Shown piece by piece: positions 46,879-54,549 of a stretch of DNA of 64,000 bases. Every line of letters begins with the position of its first letter. The stretch's first letter is position 1. Position numbers and translations under genes: made by a program. The notes below the pieces were generated by a model that saw nothing but the letters and a program-made list of their open reading frames with translations, was not told the origin of the DNA and did no database searches. Location of the stretch: NCBI RefSeq assembly GCF_003086795.1, contig NZ_CP026003.1, positions 2,466,569-2,530,568 on the forward strand, in the 5' to 3' direction. The DNA comes from Stenotrophomonas sp. SAU14A_NAIMI4_5. GTDB taxonomy: Bacteria > Pseudomonadota > Gammaproteobacteria > Xanthomonadales > Xanthomonadaceae.

Positions 46879-48297
46879 CTAGCAGGGGGTTTCAGCACCG
46901 CGCCGGTAGTACCACCACCAGGTCACGGCCAGGCAGGTGAAGTAGAAAGCGATGAATCCGTACAGCGCCATGTCGGGGCTGCCGGTCAAGGTGATGGACG
47001 AGCCGTAGCTCTTGGGGATGAAGAAGCCGCCGTAGGCACCGATCGCGCCGGAGAAACCGACCACGGCGGCCGATTCGATGCTGGCCTGGTGCCCGGCGGC
47101 GGCCTTGCCCTCGGCGCTGTCGTTGGCCGACCAGCGCTCATGCAGGGTGCGGAAGATCACCGGAATCATGCGGAAGGTGGTGCCGTTGCCGATGCCGCTG
47201 AGCACGAACAGCGCCATGAAGCTGAGCAGGAATCCGTAGAAGTTGCCGCCCTGGCCATGGCTGGGCAGGAAGTGCAGCACGCCGAACACCGCGGCGATCA
47301 TCAGCGCGAACACCCAGAAGGTCAGGCGCGCGCCGCCCCAGCGGTCGGCCATGCTGCCGCCCACCGAGCGCATCAGCGCGCCCAGCAGGGGGCCGATGAA
47401 GGCGTAGGCCAGCGGGTTCACATCCGGGAACTGGCTCTTGACCAGCATCGGGAAGCCGGCCGAGAAGCCGATGTAGGAACCGAAGGTGCCGATGTACAGC
47501 CAGCACATCAGCCAGTTATGCTTGCGGCGGAAGATCACCGCCTGCTCGGCGAACGAAGAACGGGCGCTGGTCAGGTCATTCATGCCGAACCAGGCCGCCA
47601 CCGCGCAGACCGCGATGGCCGGCACCCAGATGAAGCCGGCGTTCTGCAGGTACAGCGGTGCCCCGCCCTCCACCGCCGGCTGCGGCGCGCCACCCAGCGC
47701 ACCAAACACGCCCGCGGTGATCACCAGCGGAATGACCGCCTGGGCGACCGACACGCCCACATTGCCCAGGCCCGCGTTCAGGCCCAGCGCCAGGCCCTGC
47801 TTCTGCTTGGGGTAGAAGAAGGAAATGTTGGACATCGACGAAGAGAAATTCGCCCCGCCGAAGCCACACAGGATCGCGATCACCACGAACACCCAGTACG
47901 GGGTGGCCGGGTTCTGCACGGCGAAGCCCAACCAGATTGTCGGTGCCAGCAGCGAGGCGGTGGACAGCGCCGTCCAGCGGCGGCCACCGAAGATCGGGAT
48001 GACGAAGGAATAGAAGATGCGCAGCGTGGCGCCGGACAGGCTGGGCAGGGCCACCAGCCAGAACAGCTGGTCGGTGCTGAAGCTGAAGCCGATCTTCGGC
48101 AGGCTGATGGTCACTGCCGAGAACAGCACCCAGACCGCGAAGGCCAGCAGCAGCGACGGTATGGAGATGACCAGGTTGCGGGTGGCGACCCGTTTGCCGG
48201 TGCGCTCCCAGTAGCCAGCGTCTTCCGGCGCCCAGTCGCTGATGACGCGGCCGGGACTGGCAGTGCTTCGGACAACAGGATCGCTACCGACGGTCAT
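46879..48297 (-). CDS. narK: Nitrate/nitrite antiporter NarK (E. coli type)
   Basis: This 472-residue, 12-helix MFS protein resembles E. coli NarK from end to end. The N-terminal VISDWAPEDAGYWERTGKRV, the helix 1 region SIPSLLLAFAVWVLFSAV, VPIFGGRRWTALST-like FVIPIFGGRRWTALST, signature CGFGGANFSSSMSNISFFYP and the end region GGFFIPKSYGSS all fit. It imports nitrate in exchange for nitrite during respiration. It is the first gene of the nar cluster, 87 nt ahead of narG, and follows the best FNR box in the window (48394-48407). Confidence 0.94.
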   Translation of the reverse strand: MTVGSDPVVRSTASPGRVISDWAPEDAGYWERTGKRVATRNLVISIPSLLLAFAVWVLFSAVTISLPKIGFSFSTDQLFWLVALPSLSGATLRIFYSFVIPIFGGRRWTALSTASLLAPTIWLGFAVQNPATPYWVFVVIAILCGFGGANFSSSMSNISFFYPKQKQGLALGLNAGLGNVGVSVAQAVIPLVITAGVFGALGGAPQPAVEGGAPLYLQNAGFIWVPAIAVCAVAAWFGMNDLTSARSSFAEQAVIFRRKHNWLMCWLYIGTFGSYIGFSAGFPMLVKSQFPDVNPLAYAFIGPLLGALMRSVGGSMADRWGGARLTFWVFALMIAAVFGVLHFLPSHGQGGNFYGFLLSFMALFVLSGIGNGTTFRMIPVIFRTLHERWSANDSAEGKAAAGHQASIESAAVVGFSGAIGAYGGFFIPKSYGSSITLTGSPDMALYGFIAFYFTCLAVTWWWYYRRGAETPC

Positions 48298-48393
48298 ACA
48301 TGGCTCCAGGGCTGTGGAATGACGTGGGTACTGCTTTCAAGTTGTAACCCGTCGTCATGGGCCTCATTAGGCCCGCACTGCGCGATGACGGGG

Positions 48394-48407
48394 TTGATCT
48401 GGATCAA
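48394..48407 (-). promoter_or_regulatory. Perfect FNR box upstream of narK
   Basis: TTGAT-CTGG-ATCAA is a complete match to the FNR/Anr consensus, centred about 103 nt upstream of the narK ATG at 48297. It lies in the only sizeable gap (48298-48442) of this stretch and should control anaerobic expression of narK-narGHJI. No NarL heptamer pattern was obvious by eye. Confidence 0.8.
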
Positions 48408-48432
48408 TCAGGGGCGGGTTTCCACCCTGCCC

Positions 48433-48446
48433 CTGACAAATGTCAA
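48433..48446. promoter_or_regulatory. Second Crp/Fnr-type palindrome upstream of narK
   Basis: CTGAC-AAAT-GTCAA contains the palindrome TGAC-N4-GTCA. Its half-sites resemble those of DNR/NNR-type nitric-oxide regulators more than FNR. It overlaps the last codons of the upstream hypothetical gene, 39 nt from the perfect FNR box. The regulator is not in the window. Confidence 0.4.
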
Positions 48447-48811
48447 ATCGGTGACTCGGTACTGCCGCGGCGGCTCACGCCGCGCTGGCGCACGCTGTCA
48501 CGCACGTCCACATCGAACTGCAGCTGCAGCGTGGTGCCGTCATCCAGGTACAGCGCAAAGCCGAGCCCATCACGGCACGGCAGGCGCCCGGCCAAGCCGT
48601 CCACCGCCGCACGCGGCAGCACCAGCCGGCAGTAGGTGCCACCATCGAGCAGCACCGCCTGGTCGCCGCCGTGCAGCGACACCGCCGTGCCCCAGCCGCC
48701 GTTGCCGCCGAACCGGGTCAGGTTCTCGACCGATTCACCGGCCAGCAGCTGCGCCAGTTCAGCCTCATCCAGGCGCAGACGCATCGCTTGTTCCTGCAGC
48801 TGCACCTTCAT
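48443..48811 (-). CDS. Small protein of unknown function coupled to mobA
   Basis: This 122-residue cytoplasmic protein has no motif I know. It is rich in predicted beta strands. It opens MKVQLQEQAMRLRLDEAELA and continues through GGWGTAVSLHGGDQAVLLDG to ALYLDDGTTLQLQFDVDV. The start ATG 48811 overlaps the mobA stop (ATGA). Its place as the last gene of the Moco cluster and just ahead of narK suggests a role in cofactor handling or nitrate reductase assembly; this is inferred only from context. The C-terminus overlaps a Crp/Fnr-type palindrome. Confidence 0.6.
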   Translation of the reverse strand: MKVQLQEQAMRLRLDEAELAQLLAGESVENLTRFGGNGGWGTAVSLHGGDQAVLLDGGTYCRLVLPRAAVDGLAGRLPCRDGLGFALYLDDGTTLQLQFDVDVRDSVRQRGVSRRGSTESPI

Positions 48812-49356
48812 GAGGCGACATCCTCCCACTGGGCGGGGGTATTGCAGTTGACCAGGGCGCTTTCGTCGGCGGGGGACAGGCGCACCGCGTGTGCGCCCAG
48901 ACGGTGTTGCAGGGCCTGCAGCGAACGCGGGCCAAGGGGATCGTGGATCATGCTTTCAAGGACTGTACGGCTTTCATTGTCCACATAAAACAGCATCGGA
49001 AGCGGATGACCGTCATAGATCGTGCAGCGGCCAGACTGCGCATCACGCAATTGCTGAAGCAGTCGGGGGGTTAGCCGGGGCGTATCCACCGGCACCACCC
49101 AGGCCGGGCCATCGGGCATCTGCAGGGCCACGCTGTACAGGCCGCCCAGCGGGCCGCAGCGCGCCACCCGGTCGGGAATGCCATCAAAGGCCGGGTAGCG
49201 ACCGCTCACCCAGACCCGCTCCGCACCTGCCAGCATCAGCAGGCCGCGCATGTGTTCCAGCAGGATCCGCCCCTGCCAGGGCAGCATCGCCTTGTCGCGG
49301 CCCATGCGGCTGGACAGCCCGCCCGCCAGCACGATGCCGGCCATCGGCGCGCTCAT
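48808..49356 (-). CDS. mobA: Molybdenum cofactor guanylyltransferase MobA
   Basis: This 182-residue enzyme adds GMP to molybdopterin, making the bis-MGD form used by NarG. The GTP-binding N-terminus is clear: GIVLAGGLSSRMGRDKAMLP. The segment CGPLGGLYSVALQ and WVVPVDTPRLTP follow; the Asp there is the Mg2+ ligand region. It is coupled to the downstream hypothetical gene. A SMAG pair lies in the 93-nt gap between this gene and moaE. Confidence 0.93.
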   Translation of the reverse strand: MSAPMAGIVLAGGLSSRMGRDKAMLPWQGRILLEHMRGLLMLAGAERVWVSGRYPAFDGIPDRVARCGPLGGLYSVALQMPDGPAWVVPVDTPRLTPRLLQQLRDAQSGRCTIYDGHPLPMLFYVDNESRTVLESMIHDPLGPRSLQALQHRLGAHAVRLSPADESALVNCNTPAQWEDVAS

Positions 49357-49373
49357 GGCAGCGCCACGCCCTC

Positions 49374-49435
49374 ATCCACGCATGGCGTGGATCTACTGGG
49401 CCCCACCGTCAGTAGACCCCCGCCATGCGTGGCTG
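49374..49435. repeat. Two SMAG-like palindromes between moaE and mobA
   Basis: ATCCACGCATGGCGTGGAT plus CTAC (49374-49396) and GTAGACCCCCGCCATGCGTGG... (49412-49435) lie head to head. The second stem is imperfect. They interrupt an otherwise tightly packed operon and could set differential expression of mobA versus moaE. Confidence 0.7.
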
Positions 49436-49449
49436 CCAGTGGAGTGGAT

Positions 49450-49935
49450 TCATTCATGGGCATGGTCATGCACCGGCGCGTCGTCGGCATGGCAGAGGCT
49501 GCAGCCTTCGGTCCATTCGCTGTCGCCGTCCTGGTAATGCTCCTGCTTCCAGATCGGGCACTGGTGCTTGACCGCTTCGATCAGCTGCCGGCAGGCACGG
49601 AAGGCTTCATCGCGGTGCGGGCTGCCTGCGGCCACGACCACCGCCACCTCGCCCACCGCCAGGCGGCCCTTGGCGTGGGCCACATACAGCTTCAGCTTCG
49701 GCCCGTAGGCGGCCTGCACCTCGGCGGCCAGCCGCTGCACCTCGTTCAGCACCAGCGGCTCGAACAGGTCATAGCTGATGCCCAGCACCGGGCGACCCTG
49801 GTTGAGGTCACGCACCTTGCCGATGAATACGTCGATACCCCCGAAGCCGGGGTCGGACACCGCGGCGATGCCCTCGGACGGGTCGATCGCCGCCTGTGCG
49901 CGGTCCACCACCTTCGCGATCGTGGGATGGCTCAT
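49450..49935 (-). CDS. moaE: Molybdopterin synthase catalytic subunit MoaE
   Basis: This 161-residue subunit, with MoaD, converts cPMP to molybdopterin. The conserved segments are GIDVFIGKVRDLNQGRPV, YVAHAKGRLAVGEVAVVVAA with GSPHRDEAFRAC, and AVKHQCPIWKQEHYQDGDSEW, which contains the catalytic Lys pair. The C-terminus is His/Asp-rich with two extra Cys (CSLCHADD...HDHAHE), possibly metal-binding. ATG 49935 has GGGGG upstream and lies 1 nt after the moaD stop. Confidence 0.93.
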   Translation of the reverse strand: MSHPTIAKVVDRAQAAIDPSEGIAAVSDPGFGGIDVFIGKVRDLNQGRPVLGISYDLFEPLVLNEVQRLAAEVQAAYGPKLKLYVAHAKGRLAVGEVAVVVAAGSPHRDEAFRACRQLIEAVKHQCPIWKQEHYQDGDSEWTEGCSLCHADDAPVHDHAHE

Positions 49936-49936
49936 C

Positions 49937-50200
49937 TCAACCCCCACTGACCGGCGGCAGGATCGCCACCCGGCCATCGGCCGGCAGCGCATCGTGGTCG
50001 CGCAGCACCTGTTGCTGGTCGGCGAACGCCGAGTAGTCCAGCAGGCCGGCACGGAAGCCCGGCCAGCGCACCGGCAGCAGCTCGCGCAGCGCCTGGCGCA
50101 GGTCGGCAATCGTGGCCCCGGCGACGTCCACCGTGATCTCGCGGCTCGCATCCAGGTCGGAAAACGCACCAAACAACTGCAGGTTCACCTGTTTCATCAT
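49937..50200 (-). CDS. moaD: Molybdopterin synthase sulfur carrier MoaD
   Basis: This 87-residue ubiquitin-like protein ends in the functional Gly-Gly (ILPPVSGG) that is thiocarboxylated and donates sulfur to MoaE. ATG 50200 overlaps the moeA stop (ATGA); the adjacent ATG 50197 is equally possible. No moeB (adenylating enzyme) lies in the window. Confidence 0.92.
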   Translation of the reverse strand: MMKQVNLQLFGAFSDLDASREITVDVAGATIADLRQALRELLPVRWPGFRAGLLDYSAFADQQQVLRDHDALPADGRVAILPPVSGG

Positions 50201-51450
50201 GATTCCTCGCTTACCAGCTGCACCGGCTCGTGGTGACCCCAGCCCTGCACCCGCACATACGTACCGGCTGCGGCCAGGTTGCCCTCGGCCTCCAGCACCA
50301 CCCAGGCGTTGGCCCGCAGCATGGACATCAAACGGAACGACTCCTGGCCGGACAGCACGCGCGCGCTCAGGCGTCCCTGCGCGTCCACTTCCACCCGCGC
50401 ACGGGCGTGGAAGCGCAGGCCCTCGGGCTTGCGCACGTCGGCCTGCAACGGCAGCTGCAGCGGCGTTTCCGCGGCCAGCCCCAGCAGCCGCCGCAGCACC
50501 GGTTCAACGAAGAAGCGCTGGCCCACCGCCGCCGACACCGGGTTGCCCGGCAGGCCGAAATACAGCGCGCCGCCGGGCAGTACCGCAAACAGCAGTGGCT
50601 TGCCCGGGCGGATCGCCACCTTGTGGAAGATGATGCGGGCGCCGCGGTCACGCAGCGCGTCGGGCACGAAATCGTAGCGCCCGGCCGACACCGCACCGGT
50701 GCTGATCAGCAGCTGCGCACCGGCGTCCAGCGCCTGGTCCAGCACGGCATTGAAGGCGGCCACGTCGTCGCCGACCGTGCCCTGCCAGACCACCTCGGCG
50801 CCGGCCGCCTGCAGGCGCCCCACCAGGTAGGGGCGGTTGCTGTCACGGATCTGGCCCGATTCCAGTGCCTGCGCCTCGTCGGTCACCAGTTCCTTGCCGG
50901 TGGCGATCACCGCCGCCTTCGGGCGCGCGGCCACGGCCACCTCGCCTACACCGATGGCGTGCAGCAGGGTGCGGGCGTTGATATCCAGCACGTCGCCGGC
51001 ACGCAGCACGCACTCACCTTCGTTTACATCCTGGCCGCGCAGGCGCACGTGCTGGCCCGGCTTGACCTCGGCGCGCAGGGCGATGCGGGTCGGGCGGCCT
51101 TCATGACTCTGCAGGATCTCCACCTGCTCCACCGGCACCACTGTATCCAGGCCGGCCGGCATGCGTGCGCCGGTCATGATTTCCCAGGCGCCCTCGCCTG
51201 CTTCGGCACCGGCATCGCCGGCCGCCTGCCAGCCCTGCACGGCAAATTCGCTGCCGGCGTCGAAAGTGTTGCCCTCGGCACGCAGCGCAAAACCATCCAT
51301 GGCCGAGTTGTCGAACGGCGGCAGCGACTGTGCGCTGATGATATTGCTGGCCAGGGTGCGCCCGCCCGCATCGTGCAGGCGCAGGCGCTCGGCCGGCAAC
51401 GGCGACGCCGCGTCCAGCAGGTGCTGCAATGCTTCGCTGTACGGGATCAT
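50197..51450 (-). CDS. moeA: Molybdopterin molybdenumtransferase MoeA
   Basis: This 417-residue enzyme inserts molybdate into adenylated molybdopterin. Family motifs: SLPPFDNSAMDGFALRA near the N-terminus, EIMTGARMPAGLDTVVPVEQ, STGAVSAGRYDFVPDAL (a variant of the STGDEL/GGVSVG region) and the late GLPGNPVSAAV. ATG 51450 overlaps the moaCB stop; longer starts are out of family range. It sits fully within the Moco operon. Confidence 0.93.
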   Translation of the reverse strand: MIPYSEALQHLLDAASPLPAERLRLHDAGGRTLASNIISAQSLPPFDNSAMDGFALRAEGNTFDAGSEFAVQGWQAAGDAGAEAGEGAWEIMTGARMPAGLDTVVPVEQVEILQSHEGRPTRIALRAEVKPGQHVRLRGQDVNEGECVLRAGDVLDINARTLLHAIGVGEVAVAARPKAAVIATGKELVTDEAQALESGQIRDSNRPYLVGRLQAAGAEVVWQGTVGDDVAAFNAVLDQALDAGAQLLISTGAVSAGRYDFVPDALRDRGARIIFHKVAIRPGKPLLFAVLPGGALYFGLPGNPVSAAVGQRFFVEPVLRRLLGLAAETPLQLPLQADVRKPEGLRFHARARVEVDAQGRLSARVLSGQESFRLMSMLRANAWVVLEAEGNLAAAGTYVRVQGWGHHEPVQLVSEES

Positions 51451-52466
51451 GCCGCGCTCCCGTGGCCGCCGCCGTCCACCATCGCCAGCGCGTGGCCAAG
51501 GACCGGCGCCAGGATGTCCAGGCACTGCGCGGCCGCACGCGGGCTGCCTGGCAGGGCAAACACCAGCATGCCGCCCAGCTGCACCACTTCGGCCCGGCTC
51601 AGCCAGGCCATCGGCGTGTGCTGTGCACTCAGCGCGCGCACCATCTGCGCCAGCCCATGCACCGGGCGCGCATCCAGCGACTGCAGCGCCTCCGGGGTCA
51701 GGTCACGCGGCCCCAGGCCGGTCCCGCCGGTGCACATGCACAGGCGCACGCCACTCTCGGCCAGCGCGCGCAGACGGCCGGCCAGCGGTTCGATGCCATC
51801 GGCCAGCACCTCGGCCGCCACCACCTCACCGCCCAGCGCCTGCAGGCCGGACACCAGCTTCGGGCCGGATGCATCGGCATAGGTGCCATCGCTGGCGCGG
51901 TCACTCAGGGTAATCACCGCGCAACGGGCGCCTTCCAGGCCCCTGGGTGCACGCGGCTTGAAACGCGCCTGCTCGGCCTCGTCCATGCCATCGGGGTGCA
52001 GCCACACGCCGCGCTTTCCGCCTTCCTTGAACAGCAGGCGGATGCCTTCGATGCGCAGCGCCGGCTCCACCGGCTTGCTCAGGTCGTACAGGGTCAGCAG
52101 GGCCGCATTGACACCGGCCAGCGCCTCCATCTCCACGCCGGTGCGTGCCTCGCTGGCGCACTCGCACCAGACCCGGATCGACTGCCGTTCCGGCACCGGT
52201 GCGCAGAACACCTGCACCAGTTCCAGCGACAGCGGGTGGCACAGCGGCATCAGCATCGACGCCATCTTCGCCCCCTGCAGGCCGGCAATCTCGGCCATCA
52301 CCAGCGCATCGCCCTTGGGCAGGCGGCGCTCGACGATCAGCGGGTAGGCCACCGGCCCCGCATGCAGTTCGCCCACTGCCACCGCGCGGCGGCGGGTGAT
52401 GCGCTTGTCGCGGACATCGGCCATGTGGAAGGCCGCGTTCAATTCCCCAGTCATGGTCGTGCTCAT
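51447..52466 (-). CDS. moaCB: Bifunctional MoaC-MoaB fusion protein
   Basis: This 339-residue protein joins two Moco enzymes. Residues of about 1-160 are MoaC, cyclic pyranopterin monophosphate synthase: HMADVRDKRITRRRAVAVG, LPLCHPLSLE-type MLMPLCHPLSLELVQV and AEARTGVEMEAL-type ASEARTGVEMEALAG. Residues of about 175-339 are a MoaB/MogA-type adenylyltransferase domain with TLSDRASDGTYADASGP and LCMCTGGTGLGPRDLTPEA. The fusion links the first step after MoaA with the adenylation that primes Mo insertion by MoeA. It overlaps moaA and moeA by 4 nt each. Separate moaC and moaB genes are not present here. Confidence 0.93.
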   Translation of the reverse strand: MSTTMTGELNAAFHMADVRDKRITRRRAVAVGELHAGPVAYPLIVERRLPKGDALVMAEIAGLQGAKMASMLMPLCHPLSLELVQVFCAPVPERQSIRVWCECASEARTGVEMEALAGVNAALLTLYDLSKPVEPALRIEGIRLLFKEGGKRGVWLHPDGMDEAEQARFKPRAPRGLEGARCAVITLSDRASDGTYADASGPKLVSGLQALGGEVVAAEVLADGIEPLAGRLRALAESGVRLCMCTGGTGLGPRDLTPEALQSLDARPVHGLAQMVRALSAQHTPMAWLSRAEVVQLGGMLVFALPGSPRAAAQCLDILAPVLGHALAMVDGGGHGSAA

Positions 52467-53443
52467 CCTCCAATCGAGGCCAGGTGCGGGGTCAGCCCGG
52501 TCTGGCCCTGGTGCAATCCGTGCCCGGCCGCTTTCAGGCCGAGCTGGGTGGTGATGCGTGCCAGCAGCGCGTCATGGTCATCGTCGCTCTGCAGCAACGG
52601 CCGCAGCGGCACGCCGAAATCGCCGAACAGGCACAGCCGCAGGTCGCCCTTGGCGGTCACCCGCAGGCGGTTGCAGCCCTTGCAGAAATCGCGCGAATAC
52701 GGCGCGATGATGCCCACGGTGCCGCGGTGCTGCGGGTGGCCGAACTCGCGCGCCGGGCCGGCATCGGCCGCCCGCGGGCGCTCCTGCCAGCCAGCGGCCA
52801 GCAGCTGTTCGATCACCACATCGGCGCGCAGGTGGTGGCGCTGGAAATAGGCTTCGTTGTCGCCGGTGCGCATCAGTTCGATGAAGCGCACGCTGAAAGG
52901 CCGGTCGCGCAGGTAGTCCATCCACTGCGGCAGTTCATCGTCATTGAGCCCGCGCAGCAGCACTGCGTTGAGCTTGATCGACGGCAAGCCCAGCGCCTGT
53001 GCCAGGGCCAGGCCCTGTTCGATCTCGGGCAGGCGGTCGTGCCCGGTGATGGTGTGGAAGCGCTCGCGCTGCAGGCTGTCCATGCTCACGTTCAGCGCGG
53101 TCAGGCCAGCGCGGTGCCAGCCGGGCAGGCGCCGCGGCAGCAGGGTGCCGTTGGTGGTGATGGCCACTTTGCGGATGCCTGGCACCGCAGCCACGGTGCC
53201 GATGATCTGTTCCAGGTCCTTGCGCAGGCTCGGCTCGCCGCCGGTCAGGCGGATCTTGCTCATGCCCAGCGCCGCAAACGCGCGCACGAGGCGCGCAATC
53301 TCGTCCACCTGCAGGAAGCGCGGCCGGCCCTCACCCTGGTAGCCATCGGGCAGGCAATAACTGCAACGGAAGTTGCACGCTTCGGTCAGCGACAGGCGCA
53401 GGTACGGAAAGCTGCGTCCGAATCCGTCGGTGAGTTGGCTCAT
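52463..53443 (-). CDS. moaA: GTP 3',8-cyclase MoaA (radical SAM)
   Basis: This 326-residue enzyme performs the first step of Moco synthesis. The SAM-cluster motif is LTEACNFRCSYCLP, and IRLTGGEPSLRKDLEQI follows. A second, substrate-binding cluster is at FCKGCNRLRVTAKGDLRLC (C-x2-C-x13-C). The C-terminal Gly-Gly required by MoaA is present (ASIGG). ATG 53443 has GGTGGA upstream. It opens the Moco operon; an FNR-like box lies about 115 nt upstream. Confidence 0.95.
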   Translation of the reverse strand: MSQLTDGFGRSFPYLRLSLTEACNFRCSYCLPDGYQGEGRPRFLQVDEIARLVRAFAALGMSKIRLTGGEPSLRKDLEQIIGTVAAVPGIRKVAITTNGTLLPRRLPGWHRAGLTALNVSMDSLQRERFHTITGHDRLPEIEQGLALAQALGLPSIKLNAVLLRGLNDDELPQWMDYLRDRPFSVRFIELMRTGDNEAYFQRHHLRADVVIEQLLAAGWQERPRAADAGPAREFGHPQHRGTVGIIAPYSRDFCKGCNRLRVTAKGDLRLCLFGDFGVPLRPLLQSDDDHDALLARITTQLGLKAAGHGLHQGQTGLTPHLASIGG

Positions 53444-53550
53444 GGCTGGTCCACCTTGTTGCTCCACCGTCTTGCCCGTGCCCGGAATGGCCCGGATTTC
53501 CTCGCCTGCCGGAACAGTTGCCAGATTACGCGGCCGCTCTTGCCTTGGGC

Positions 53551-53564
53551 ATGACTTAAATCAA
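53551..53564. promoter_or_regulatory. FNR-like box between moaA and the divergent gene
   Basis: ATGAC-TTAA-ATCAA (8 of 10 matches; one perfect half-site) sits in the 194-nt divergent region, about 115 nt from moaA and about 80 nt from ATG 53638. It may control either or both transcripts. Confidence 0.45.
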
Positions 53565-53637
53565 TTGCCGCCGGCCCGGCAGCGCACGCGTTGTGGCAGC
53601 ATGCGGCTTTCCGTGCAGCGGATGTGTGACAACCCTC

Positions 53638-54042
53638 ATGATGATGAACGATTTCCAGCAGCTTCTGCACGCCGCAGGCGAACAGGCTGAGCCGCAGCGC
53701 CTGCTGTTCGTGTTCGTGCGTGCCGACCTGCCCGAGGCGCCCACCACCGACCAGCGCGAGCGGCATGACCGTCGCGAAGGCGGCACCCTGTCACCGGTAC
53801 TGTGCGTGGACAAGCTGCCCGCGGAGATACCCAGCTTCCAGGCCCTGGCCACCGAATCGACCCGCACCGGCATCGACTGGGACCTGGTGTTCGTGGCTGC
53901 GATGGATGGCCGTGCCGGGTTTGCACCCAACAGCGATGAAGCCGCCCGTCCGCTGCAGTTGATGGTCAATGCCATCCATGACGGCCAGATCGGCCGCTTC
54001 GCCGCCTTCGACCGCAGCGGCGAACCCATTCAGTTCTATTGA
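53638..54042 (+). CDS. Conserved small cytoplasmic protein of unknown function
   Basis: This 134-residue soluble protein starts MMMNDFQQLLHAAGEQAEPQ. Other clear segments are RLLFVFVRADLP, LSPVLCVDKLPAEIPSF and DWDLVFVAAMDGRAG. Similar proteins in nitrate-respiring pseudomonads are, as I recall, sometimes labelled ribonucleotide reductase subunit alpha, a name the sequence does not support: it is far too short and lacks the catalytic cysteines. It is divergent from moaA with an FNR-like box between, so it may belong to the anaerobic regulon. Its end overlaps the next, convergent gene by 7 nt. Confidence 0.65.
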   Translation: MMMNDFQQLLHAAGEQAEPQRLLFVFVRADLPEAPTTDQRERHDRREGGTLSPVLCVDKLPAEIPSFQALATESTRTGIDWDLVFVAAMDGRAGFAPNSDEAARPLQLMVNAIHDGQIGRFAAFDRSGEPIQFY

Positions 54043-54365
54043 GCCACCAGCTGCAGGGTCAGGAAGAAGATCACCAGTACGGTGTTCAGCCCCCAGGCCA
54101 CGGTCAGCCCGCGTGCGGCCACGCCCAGGTTGGGGGTGCGTGCGCTTGGTGCAGCCCGCCACACCGCCGGGATGATCCAGCCGGTGTAGAGCAGCAGCAC
54201 CGCAAACACCGCCAGCAGCAGCGTGGTGCGCTGGTTGGCCAGGGCCCAGAGGGCAACGGCCCACAGGATGTTGCTGGGAATCACCCCCTGCAGCCAGAAC
54301 ACGCTCCACAGGCGCGAGTGGCCCTGGGTTTCCGGCGTGGGGTGGAAGGACGCGCTTGCAGTCAT
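54036..54365 (-). CDS. Small three-helix inner-membrane protein
   Basis: This 109-residue protein has three hydrophobic segments: WLQGVIPSNILWAVALWALA (about 24-43), LLLAVFAVLLLYTGWIIPAV (about 50-70) and a C-terminal VAWGLNTVLVIFFLTLQLV. ATG 54365 has AGGGAG upstream, so the longer frames are rejected. The family is not known to me. It converges on and overlaps the preceding gene by 7 nt. Confidence 0.65.
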   Translation of the reverse strand: MTASASFHPTPETQGHSRLWSVFWLQGVIPSNILWAVALWALANQRTTLLLAVFAVLLLYTGWIIPAVWRAAPSARTPNLGVAARGLTVAWGLNTVLVIFFLTLQLVAQ

Positions 54366-54450
54366 AAGTCTCCCTTCGGTCCAGGAAGCATGCCCGGCCA
54401 GCCTGCGCCCGGCCGTCCATAACGTCAACCGCCCAGGCAGGCCTGCTCTG

Positions 54451-54473
54451 GTAGCGCTTGACCTCGGTCGACC
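54451..54473 (+). repeat. Degenerate SMAG-like element
   Basis: GTAGCGCTTGACCTCGGTCGACCAG begins with GTAG and has an imperfect GTCGA/TTGAC stem. It is an isolated copy in the divergent region before the lipoprotein gene and is weaker than the others. Confidence 0.4.
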
Positions 54474-54549
54474 AGACCCATCCGCCCGCGCCCACCCTCC
54501 GGTAGAGTCACCCTTACCCAGGGCCACGCCCACCACCAGCCCCCCCACC

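Noticed and set aside
44980..48813. Very long open frame on the plus strand opposite narG and narK
   Set aside because: It is antisense to genes with complete family matches. Its protein is low-complexity, rich in His, Gln, Arg and Ala, with no domain; this is the usual by-product of high-GC codon use.
53444..53637. Moco riboswitch upstream of moaA
   Set aside because: The moaA leader is short and I could not recognise the conserved Moco-RNA core by eye. A covariance-model search would be needed to decide.
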